The notes under the pieces: model-generated | Told to the model about the DNA's origin: nothing | Seen by the model: only the letters and a program-made list of their open reading frames with translations | Database searches by the model: none | Made by a program: the position numbers and the translations under genes | Assembly (NCBI GenBank): GCA_022376465.1 | Contig: JACDTU010000002.1 | Location: forward strand, 2,604,001-2,668,000 | Reading direction: 5' to 3' | Length of the DNA stretch: 64,000 nucleotides | Source: Cubamyces lactineus | Taxonomy: Eukaryota; Basidiomycota; Agaricomycetes; Polyporales; Polyporaceae | Shown: one piece after another, positions 55,471 through 64,000 of the stretch | How the letters are laid out: every line of letters starts with the position of its first letter | Position numbering within the stretch: the first letter of the stretch is position 1

Positions 55471-56823
55471 CTACGGTATTTCATTGCCACTGCGAGGTTG
55501 TGATGTATGCTGGCTATCCTGCGGCAGTGTTTGCCTCATGAGGTCAAACCCTATTCCTTCGCACTCTATGATCGTGATACCCTCCGTCTCCTCCACATGG
55601 AACCTCGCTTCTGTCATCTGTTCAGCCACCCATATTGCGGTCCTGCATCAGCCGTTAGTGCTCATCTCCTATGTCCATCAATTATAGGGGCAACTACTTC
55701 GTATGAAGTGTTAGAGGGCCACTCTTAACTCTTGATCTACCACTCGCCAATGCCAGGAAGATGATCATCTGGTCCTGTTTCATGAGAGCAACCAGAGTCA
55801 GCAGGAGATAGCCAGTGATGTCTTCGACTCATGACTGACCTGCATATACTCATCCACGCAGCCTCCGTGGGCCAGATTCGCGGCAAGTTCTTGGGCAGCA
55901 TCGCGTCCTACGCGAGCGGGCTCAGTGCCCTTGCGGCCAAGAGCGCTTCCTGCGATGATACAACCATTCTCCGTCTCCGCCCACAGCACGATGCCTGATC
56001 CGCTACCCACAGCATCGCTAGGCTTCTCGCGCACGGTATCGATCCGGATGACGCTCTCGTCGAGACCAGATTCCACGAGCACTGCCGTGGCTGCTATACG
56101 CATGGATTCCGCCAGGCTCTTGGGAAGACCGGCCACGTACGACCGCCCGAATACCGTTTTGATAGGCCCGCGCTCGGTGAGAGTGATCGCGGGGAGAGGC
56201 CCGCGTACGGGTGGGATGGAGACGTGCACCTCACCACCACCTTTGGGATAGTATCCTCGCTTCAATATACGGAGCGTTGGATGCAGGTCAAAGTGTTTCC
56301 GCATGAAGGGTAGAAAGACGTGTTGGGTGTAGTCAATCTGAGGTGCTTGGATTGCATTCGTGCCCCCGCGGAGGATCAAGCTCGAGGGCTCAGCAGCCTC
56401 AGCGGAAGTGGCCGAGAAACTGAGACACGGCAGAGATACTTGTAGTAAGAGCGCGATAGAGCCTGCAGTGCCAGGATCCGCAGTGTAGCATCTGGATAGC
56501 TGAGGCTTAGCAGTCGGACGGAAGACCACGGAACCAGAGCCTGCTTCGCAACCTTCCAAGGAAGCTGAGCATATCTCCGCGGCAAGTCGAAGGCCTGTGC
56601 CGGACAGTCTCCAAGGTGAAAAGAAGTGCTAAGGCTTCTGCAAGATTGCGCACTGACCAGCAGCATGCTGGAGTTTGAGTCCGGGTGGATTGCGATTCGC
56701 ACGGATGTTGTCAATGGCGATGGGCTTCGAGAGGAGCGCGGAGAGCGCGACCGCGATGCGGAGCAACTGACCGCCGCCTTCGAGTGCGCTTCCGTCTAAG
56801 TGGATTGGATCTGTGGAAGACAT
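55471..56823 (-). CDS. RNA 3'-terminal phosphate cyclase (RtcA-type)
   Basis: The enzyme converts RNA 3'-phosphate ends to 2',3'-cyclic phosphate using ATP. The start [20 protein letters not shown], then [17 protein letters not shown] and [17 protein letters not shown], is the family N-terminus. An intron joins it to [20 protein letters not shown]. Next are [60 protein letters not shown] and [16 protein letters not shown], then [11 protein letters not shown]. After further introns come [20 protein letters not shown] and LTLHTK, then [20 protein letters not shown], and the tail [10 protein letters not shown] to a TAG at 55471-55473. All hallmark segments of the class I cyclases (GGGQxLR, GGTN, DQxxxxLALA) are present. 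It is distinct from the RCL1 ribosome-biogenesis paralogue, which lacks these active-site features. The gene diverges from the Hook gene. Confidence 0.87.
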
Positions 56824-57152
56824 AGCTAGCGTTGCGTTTGCGAGGTATTGCGAAGCTTGTAGATGGAGGAGGAACGCATTTGAATTTGTGCCATGAGTAC
56901 GAAGGAGAATTTAGTATCCGAGTCCCAGCCTTTGAATTGGCGCGTGGCCTCGCGTGGCGGAGGCGGCGTCGGCGCGGAGACCGGGACGCGTCTACAGCAG
57001 CTAGTGGGCTTGATTGCCTTCACCTTCACCTTCACCTGCGACGCTCACCACCACGCCGGGACTCCTCCCGTGCACTCCCCCGGACTGCTGCTTGTTGTAT
57101 ACCTTGTCTGCATATACCCATCTGGCTTGACAATCGCTCCTGGACCTTGGAT
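56824..57152. promoter_or_regulatory. Shared divergent promoter between the RNA cyclase and Hook genes
   Basis: 329 bases separate two outward-facing start codons. The stretch contains a short TTCACC repeat near 57020-57035 and C/T-rich sequence before the Hook ATG. No clear TATA box. Confidence 0.45.
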
Positions 57153-60100
57153 ATGTCTGTCGACTCGCAGAAGAAGGAGCTCAATGCCTTCTTCTCCTTC
57201 TTCGCCACCTTCGACCTCGCCCGTCCCGTAACAAGCATCACCGACCTCTCAGATGGCGCCGCACTGTTCGAGATACTCTCTCTTGTGTGAGCCCTGTCCG
57301 CGCAATAGCTACCTGTCTGGCCCTGACTGCCGCCCGCTCTCCTAGCGACGCGGACTACTTCCGCCAACCAGGACGGCCCTCAGCGCAGCCCTCGGATAAC
57401 TGGGTCCTGCGCTTTAGCTCTCTGAAGAGATTGTATAGGTTGATGACCCAGTATTTCTCTGAAGTTCTACACCAGCCGACGGGCGCATTGGATGTGCCCG
57501 ACCTGCAGGCCATCGCGAAGGATTACAATGTTAACGCTACGCTCATAATGTGCCGATTGACTATCGCGATCGCTGTGCAATGCGAGAACAACAAGGACAT
57601 CATCGAGCGAATACAGAAGTTGACGGAATCCGAGCAACATTCTCTCATGCGGGTCATTGAGCAGGTACGGTCGGGTCACTATGGTAATGGTATATTGGCC
57701 CTGAATGCGCGTATGTCTATAGGTGATGTCGAAAGTGAGGAGTTCAGCAGACGCTGGGATGGAAGTCAGCATCACAGAGTGCGTCTCCATGAAATCATTT
57801 GCCTCGAACTTCTGTGAATCGAGTCAATCGATACCCGTAGAGACGACCACTACTATCAAATCCAATCAGAGCGGAGTCGGATACTGTCAGAGAAGGAGAC
57901 CCTGGAGAAAGTATACCAAGCTCTCTTGGAAGAGCACCGTTCATTGCAGACCAACTTCGACGATGTTGTATCAGAGAAGGAGGATGCTCTCGCTCAACTG
58001 CGCCAAGCGCAGCGGGAAGCAGATAGCAAGCGGACAGACTCACGGGGAGACGCAATGTTTCGCGCAGAGATTGACCGGCTACGAGCTGACCTGTGAGTAG
58101 CGATGAACGAGCTATATGGGGCCTTCGGACTGACGCGCGAGGAGGATTACAGCCAGAAGAGCGAAGACAACCTCGCCATGGCTGAGACTGAACTTGACAA
58201 GCAGACAGTGCTTGTAACCGATCTTACGCGCAAGGTCGATGAGCTTCAAGCAAGAGCAGACGAGGCTACTCGCCTGAAGGATCAGCTGGACGAGTGAGTA
58301 CAATCGTGGAATTTGGCGCAAATAGCCCATGCTAATCACATCAATGAGGTACCGCCATGCGGCTGATAAACTTCAAAAGACTGAAAACGTCATGGAGAAG
58401 TATAAGAAGAAGCTGCAAGAAGCTGCAGATATGCGGCAACAAGTCAAGGTCAGTATCGAAGTCACATTACCTCGGCTTGAAGGGTCACTGAAGTATTTCT
58501 AGGCCCTTGAGAAGCAAAATGCCGACCTCGTGGACAAGAACGCAGCACTGGAGGAAGAGTACCGCAAGGTTGCCGCATTCAAACCGCTAATGGAGTCGTA
58601 CAAGTCTCAGATCGCCGAGCTCGAAACGAAGGCCTCAGCGCGCAGCAAAGAAATCGACGCTTTGAAATTTGAACTAGACCAGACAAAGACCAAGCTGAAG
58701 CTCACGGAAGAAGAGCGCGCAAAAGATTCCGAGACCCTAGAGCTCTACCAGGAGCGTGTCCGTGAACTCGAGCTCTCTTCCCAACGGCCCGTCGCAGCTT
58801 CACGCGCAAGGCCACCAGCGAATGGAGACGGCGAAGGCAATATGACCGAGTTCACGGAGGCTGAGCTTCTTGGTGGCGGAGCTGCACCGCGGGACGACGT
58901 CGATGTCGATGCTGACATTGCAGGGCTCGGCGAAGAGCTTGACTCAGCGATCACAGGCACCACTATGACTGATCTCAAGCTGCAAGTACGCAAACTCCAG
59001 CGTGAGCTTGAGGCGGTGCGTAAGAACGAAGCGGATGCGAGTCGCGTGCTTGTGCTCGAGAATCTGCTCGAGGATGCGAACAGGATGAAGGCCCGCTACG
59101 AGGCTGACTACCTTGCTGCCCATCGTGAGAAGCTCGTCCTACAGAACAACCTGGAGGAGATCAGGAGTGGTAAATCAATGGGAGACGGGTAGGTCGCTGA
59201 AATATCATGAGTAGCTATGGTGCTCACAGAGGGCCAAGGGCGGAAGCTGCGATCGCCCTGCGTCAACGACTCAACGAGACCGTCGACGAACTTGACAACC
59301 TCCGCAAAGAGCACGCCGAGCTCGAAGTCAAGTTCGAAGCCATGTCCAAGGAGCTAACCATCGCCAAGTCTGACTGTATGCACGCCGGCCCTCTCTCGTC
59401 ACCGCACTTGATTGCTTACCGCATCGACTCTGTTTTCAGTGACCTTGGTGAACAAGGATCAGCTCGACATCCTTACCACTCTCCGCGAGTCTGTCAACGA
59501 GGACAAGGCCGAACTCGAGAGCGAAGTCGAGCGGCTGCGGAACCAAGTCAAGGAGCTCGCAGACAAGAACAAGATGCAGCTCGAGCAGATCAACGGTCTC
59601 CTGCTCGAGAAGGTCAACCTCCAAAGCGAGGGTATCGATCAGCGCGACCGCATGCTCCAACGCGAGCGGGCAATTGGGTAAGTAATCTCTTGGGGAGGAT
59701 TTAACATGGGCCCTCGATATGAGTCTGACGCTACGTCTTTCAGCGATCTCCGTGCGTCGATGTCGGGCAAGGACCTACCCGAAGACATCAAGCAGCGGAT
59801 GCTGGCATTGCACGAGGAGAACATCAGCCTCAAGGAGCAATACAAGACCGCACAGGAGAAGCTCGTCAAGGCGAAGGCGTTCATCAAACAGCAAGACAAG
59901 CTGTTCAAAGAGGAGCACGCCAAGAGCATCGGCGGCGTTCCAGCTGTACGTTTCCCGTGTTCATCTATATCGCCCTATGGAAAGCTTTCCGCTCACGAGG
60001 GATGACTAGGGCGCGTTCGAGGAGGCGGAGAACAGCTACCGCTCGCAAATCAAGATCCTCGAGGAGGACATCGCCCGCCAGAAGGTTTGTTGGATCTGTT

Positions 60101-60386
60101 TCCGCCGCCTGTATCATGCGCTGACGGTGATGCTACGACAGCGGTTGCTCTCCGACGCTACGCAGCGCTACAGGCGCGAGCAGACGCTCATGCTCAGCGT
60201 TATCCACACGATGAGTATGCGCACGGTGCGCGACCAGCTGGGGAGCGGCAAGCAGCAGGGTCGGCCAGAGCCCACCAGCTGGCTCAAGCAGCAACGACAG
60301 AACGTGAGTTCGCCTGCTTACTCGATCCAGCCGCATATGCTCATGATGAACGATCTACTCAGCTTGGTCCCATGCTGAGGCGATGA
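57153..60386 (+). CDS. Hook-family dynein adaptor
   Basis: An N-terminal calponin-like Hook domain (about residues 1-150) has KKELNAFFSFFATFDLARPV, SDGAALFEILSLV, WVLRFSSLKRLYRLMTQYFS, NVNATLIMCRLTIAIAVQCE and MRVIEQVMS. This domain binds dynein light intermediate chain in Hook proteins. The remainder is coiled coil of several hundred residues in many exons: RILSEKETLEKVYQALLEEH, LQARADEATRLKDQLDEYRH, IAELETKASARSKEIDALKF and LKLQVRKLQRELEAVRKNE. Near the C-terminus are LPEDIKQRMLALHEENISLK, YRSQIKILEEDIARQKRLLS, TQRYRREQTLMLSVIHTMSM and SWLKQQRQNLGPMLRR. Hook adaptors link early endosomes and other cargo to dynein-dynactin and kinesin-3 in hyphae. A hydrophilic acidic loop (NGDGEGNMTEFTEAELLGGG) interrupts the coils. 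Confidence 0.88.
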
Positions 60387-60797
60387 AGAAGCAGTGCCCG
60401 CGCTGCGCTTCGCGGAATCCCCTAGAGCAGTCACCACAGTATATGCCCGGGACACCGTTCTTTTTGAGCATACATATTTCGTAACCCCTTGGTTGGTCAG
60501 GCAACCCTCTCACGGCATGTACGGTACCGGGACCCAGGAGCCATCGTCATGATTGTTGACACATATTCGCATCACGTTTCTACAGCTTGGACATCTGATT
60601 GCAGCGCGATGCGCCGTTTCGTGGCGTTGACACTACCGGGCAGGGTGGGGAGGGAGAACTAGAGAGAGAATGTGGTTCTAATACAGCATGAGATACTCCA
60701 TTACGTGAGGGACGACTTCCGACGAACAGGTCAGGCAGCTGGTACATGTAGTCCGAAGAAATAAATAGGAAGAGAGAACCGAGTATCACACCGCTCG
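60387..60797. other. Convergent intergenic region between Hook and Cdc50 genes
   Basis: About 410 bases holding both 3' untranslated regions. AATAAATAG-like AT-rich sequence near 60758 could be part of a poly(A) signal for neither or either gene. No gene is supported. Confidence 0.45.
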
Positions 60798-62324
60798 TCA
60801 CCGGTTGAACGAGAGCAGCGACATGTCGCCCAATTTCCTGCGGGTATGGGTATACGTTAGTGATATGACACGATGTCGAGATTGGCTATGGGCCGACGAG
60901 CACGAACCTTGGCTTGATGAGATGCCGGATGGTACCGAGAATGCCGAGGAGCACAAGGAGACTGGCTGCGGCAACGTACGCCCAGCCCAGGAAGGGGTTC
61001 TTTCCTCCCATCCACGACACCGTCGAGATGACGATGGACTTCGTGCCCGAGAAGGAGCGCACCGGGTAGTCTGCCACGCTGGTTAGCGCCTGCACACGTG
61101 AGAGAGTGGACTTGTTAACATGTACGCACTCAGGTTGACCGCGATCTGGTATCGCCCCTTGAGCAACTTCTGGTTGTCGTTCCGGCCCCACAGCTTCGTG
61201 AACGTAGGCAGGCCTGCTGTGCGCATCCAGTTCTGGAAGTGCTCGTCCTCTTTCAGGTTCGGCGGCGGGGTGCTGTTTGTGTACCCGTTCGGGAACCGTT
61301 GGGCCCAGTTCGGCGGTGGGACGATTTCGTCCAGGTTGTAGCCCGGCTGCGTCGCGTATTTATTGGATTCGCCCGGCCATGCGATCCCTTTCTCGGACCA
61401 GACATATGTCTGGGTACTGTCCGTAGGAACGGTGAGGTTCGTGAAGGTGTCTATCACCATCCCCTGGTTAGCGTCCTGTAGGTCACACTATCGACTCTTA
61501 ACACAGCCATACCGTTGAACACCGAGTTGGCGATCAAGCCGCAAGGATAAACCGCCTTGTTGTTGATGGCACCGAGCGGCTTGCAGTCACCCCCTTTGAG
61601 CTTGTCCGCAGTGACATGGTCGCCGCGGAGCTGGTTCTGGTCGAGGCTCTTCACGTACCGCCGGTGGTTCTGGTAGAAGTTCGTGAGCTTGTAGTATAGC
61701 AGCACGGGCGGGTCCATCTCGGCCGGCACGTCGAAGCGCAGGACGCACTGCCGTGCGGAGTCGTTCGCGACGCCGTCGGCCCCGGTGCGGTCGATGAACG
61801 CCCACTGCGGCGCGTTGTAGGGCGCGTTGGCGTCCTTGGCACGGAGCTTGTACTGGAACTTGGACGAGGGCATGTTCGTGAAGGCGAGAGAGCTGTCGCT
61901 CGCGCTCGCGTTGCTCGGCGGGAGCAGCTCGCAGTCTGTGTAGTCGAAGCTCATCTCGCTTACCTGCCGGAGCTGTCAGGCGGATGTCACTCGAAAGGGG
62001 GACGGAATTCGGGAGACGTACAAGACCGCTGCCCCAGACGAGCAGCGCACCGATGGGTGCAAAGACGATGCCGATGATGAATAGCGTAGGGAGGACCGTC
62101 CGGGGAGTGAGGATCGGCTGCCAGGCCTTCAGACGCTGCTGCTTGAACGCCGTATCTACACACGACGATGCGATTCAATTCGTACACCGAGATCTTGTAC
62201 ATCACTGCAGCTCCTGAGATGAGCTGCAGAAGGAAGGGCACTCACTTGCGGGCCTCCGCCAGCTGCCCTTCTCCTTCTTCGGCGCCCCATCGTCACCACC
62301 CTTCTTGCGGTTGAAGAGACCCAT
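60798..62324 (-). CDS. Cdc50/Lem3-family P4-ATPase (lipid flippase) beta subunit
   Basis: The start [20 protein letters not shown], then SWRRPAN, leads to the conserved cytosolic motif [20 protein letters not shown]. The first membrane helix is [20 protein letters not shown]. The large ectodomain has [84 protein letters not shown] and SVFNG, with the family's paired cysteines, then [18 protein letters not shown] and [20 protein letters not shown]. The second helix is [20 protein letters not shown] and the end is [16 protein letters not shown] before the TGA at 60798-60800. All are hallmarks of Cdc50/Lem3 proteins, which chaperone and activate flippases in the secretory and endosomal system. 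About six introns. The gene converges with the Hook gene. Confidence 0.9.
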
Positions 62325-62769
62325 GTGTCGCGGTCAATCGTCGTGTGAACAGCCCAGGACACGCGGTGCAGAACAAACCAGTTCGGCGAGGAAGACAAAG
62401 GTAAAGACCCGGCCAAAGCGGTACTGAAAAGGGCGGAGGAGACGGAGAAAGAGGAGGGAGGAAGGAGGAGATGGTGAGAGGGATGGTCAGTCGGCCGCGG
62501 CGGTGCGATGTCGCCCGTCTCAGCTCTCCGCAGGCTGTTTAGCGCCCAGATCACTTACTGGGCGGCAGCACCGTAGTAAGCATCCTTGCATCATCTAGGC
62601 GCTTCAGGCCTTCCAGCAATACACTACTTCGGAGCGCGTGAAGGAAGCTAACATTCACGGACAACGTGCGATACTCAGAGTCTATTGTACAGCCCAAGAA
62701 TGTCCATGTAGAATCCACCGAGAGCAATTACGACCAGCCCAAAACATCACGACGAAGTTGGATGCAACC
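62325..62769. other. Intergenic: promoter of the Cdc50 gene and 3' flank of the sugar transporter
   Basis: About 445 bases between two minus-strand genes. On the sense strand the part just above 62324 is C/T-rich (near 62430-62480), consistent with the Cdc50 promoter. No gene is supported. Confidence 0.45.
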
Positions 62770-64000
62770 TTACCCCCTGTACAGACTGAAGAGCATGAAG
62801 GTGAAGAACGCCAGGAATGCTGCAAACACAAAGAACACGCGGCCCTCCTTCGATGCGTCTCCGTGGGAGAGGAAGTCGCGGAGGGGCAGGAAGATGAGCC
62901 CGACGAGGAAGTTTGCAACCCCTAGAGGTGTGTATCAGCATTGAGACCGTATGCTATATTAGCAAGACGTCACGCACAGTTCAGGGATAACCCGACGGAA
63001 GACAGCGCAGAGACAGCCTGTAAGAGTCCGTGAGACAGGAGCCCGAACAAGGTGGAGGATAATATTGACGTACCTGAGGCGGTGACACCTCCGGTATCAT
63101 GACGAATGGCACAGGACCGATTCCGATGGCGAAGGATCTGTTGAGTGTTACGATATAGCATATAGCGGCGTTGTAATATTGAGCGAAGGACGTACGCGAT
63201 GAAGCCAATGATAGCCACACTTGCAAGAACAACCGCCCCGCTGTCTAAGCCAAAGCCTACTGCGAGAAGTGAGACGATGGCCCCGGTTGCCGACAGCGAC
63301 AACAACTTCTTCCGTCCCAGGCGCTGGATATGACGGCAGGTGTCAACCCAGACGTAAAGGCGGAGCTATGAGAAGACGCACATCGATGAGGAAGATGGGC
63401 GCAGCAGTCATGAAGAAGTTCACGACGGTGATGCCGAGCGAGACATATGGGCCTAGGTCAGGGAGCGCTTTCGAGAGGATATTGTTGCTGTAGTAAAGCA
63501 CTTCAACCGAGATGTTAGCGGTGGCGATCCCAAAACTAGTCAAGTTGCTCTGTACCAGCATTGACGCCTTAAAGAAAGAGTTATCAGAGGGGTGTCATAG
63601 GATGTAAATTGACACGCACGTACCCGACAGTTGCTGACAAAGCATCGAGAAACAAACGATGGCCAAGGGCTTTCTAAACTCCCTACGGAACAGCACTTGA
63701 GGAACTGCGACTGCAGGCCCATGCGAGTCGGAACTACGGTTGGGATTCAGAGACTCCTGCTCGCTACCCAATAGAGGGTCTTCAGCATCCTCGCTCACAA
63801 CTGCACAAAGAGCAGGTTAAGCGCGTGGTGAATGGTCCATTCAGAAGCACTGACCGTCAGGGCTACGAATCGCATGTCCGGCCTTCCACAGCCTGCGCGC
63901 GCTCGCATCTTTGTCGCGCAGCAGACCATGTCTATTGAGCCAGACTGGGGACTCGACAATGATAGGGCCGACAATCAGTTGTGCGAGGGAGAGCGCAGAC
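62770..64000 (-). CDS. MFS sugar-transporter-like protein, N-terminus outside the window
   Basis: The right window edge cuts the 5' part. The visible part starts within a helix (ALSLAQLIVGPIIVESPVWL) that ends in the sugar porter motif ESPxWL, followed by GLLRDKDASARRLWK. After an intron there is an acidic cytosolic loop (SEDAEDPLLGSEQESLNPNR) and KPLAIVCFSMLCQQLSG, matching the QQxSG motif at the start of helix 7. Then come VSLGITVVNFFMTAAPIFLI, DRLGRKKLLSLSATGAI (the conserved DxxGRRxLL loop), FAIGIGPVPFVMIPEV (the GPxPW..xxE helix 10 motif) and LSLNWVANFLVGLIFLPL. The end is FMLFSLYRG with a TAA at 62770-62772. It belongs to the SLC2/sugar-porter branch of the MFS. Substrate and membrane cannot be told from this part. 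Confidence 0.8.

Overview
The window looks like chromosomal DNA of a filamentous basidiomycete, most likely an Agaricomycete. It is GC-rich, its protein genes are cut by many roughly 50-70 bp GT-AG introns (some exons are only 5-34 nt), gene spacing is tight on both strands, and the gene families are fungal (Knr4/Smi1, Vid21/Eaf1, DUF1776, Hook, GH55, fungal glutamate synthase). I saw no ribosomal RNA, no credible tRNA, no CRISPR array, no intact transposon and no biosynthetic cluster. Gene models were spliced by hand from conserved protein motifs and intron consensus sites. Where I could add up the exons (first CoA-transferase, Knr4, GH5 enzyme, Eco1, two small proteins) the totals are exact multiples of three.

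Layout, left to right: the end of a twinfilin-like gene; two tandem succinyl-CoA:3-ketoacid CoA-transferase genes (708-3016 and 3718-5906); a Knr4/Smi1 cell-wall regulator (6483-8665); the NuA4 scaffold Eaf1/Vid21 (9862-14470); a 74-residue coiled-coil protein (14717-15106); a membrane-anchored GH5 exo-beta-1,3-glucanase on the minus strand (15943-18636); a gene-poor stretch of about 4.7 kb; a weak small gene (23383-23711); and a secreted GH55 beta-1,3-glucanase (23814-27691).

The middle holds the cohesin acetyltransferase Eco1 (28187-29349), the very large NAD(P)H glutamate synthase on the minus strand (29892-36862), the TOR-complex WD40 protein Lst8 (38910-40482, minus), a small unknown protein (41575-41917), a DUF1776 protein (42684-44232), a mitochondrial AlkB-homologue-7-like dioxygenase (44319-45316, minus) and, diverging from it, a mitochondrial-carrier-like protein (45609-46884).

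After another gene-poor stretch of about 3.4 kb come a CHORD-CS Hsp90 co-chaperone (50337-51696), mitochondrial translation initiation factor 2 (51838-54896, minus), an RNA 3'-terminal phosphate cyclase (55471-56823, minus), a Hook-type dynein adaptor (57153-60386), a Cdc50-family flippase subunit (60798-62324, minus) and the C-terminal part of an MFS sugar transporter (62770 to the window end, minus).

Most of this is ordinary housekeeping content. Loose themes are cell-wall beta-glucan handling (Knr4, GH5, GH55) and mitochondrial function (two CoA-transferases, AlkB7, carrier, mtIF2). I found no clear undescribed system. The observations most worth a second look are the 5-nt micro-exon in the GH5 gene, the tandem CoA-transferase pair with different exon structures, the divergent AlkB7/carrier pair, and a few small unplaced proteins.
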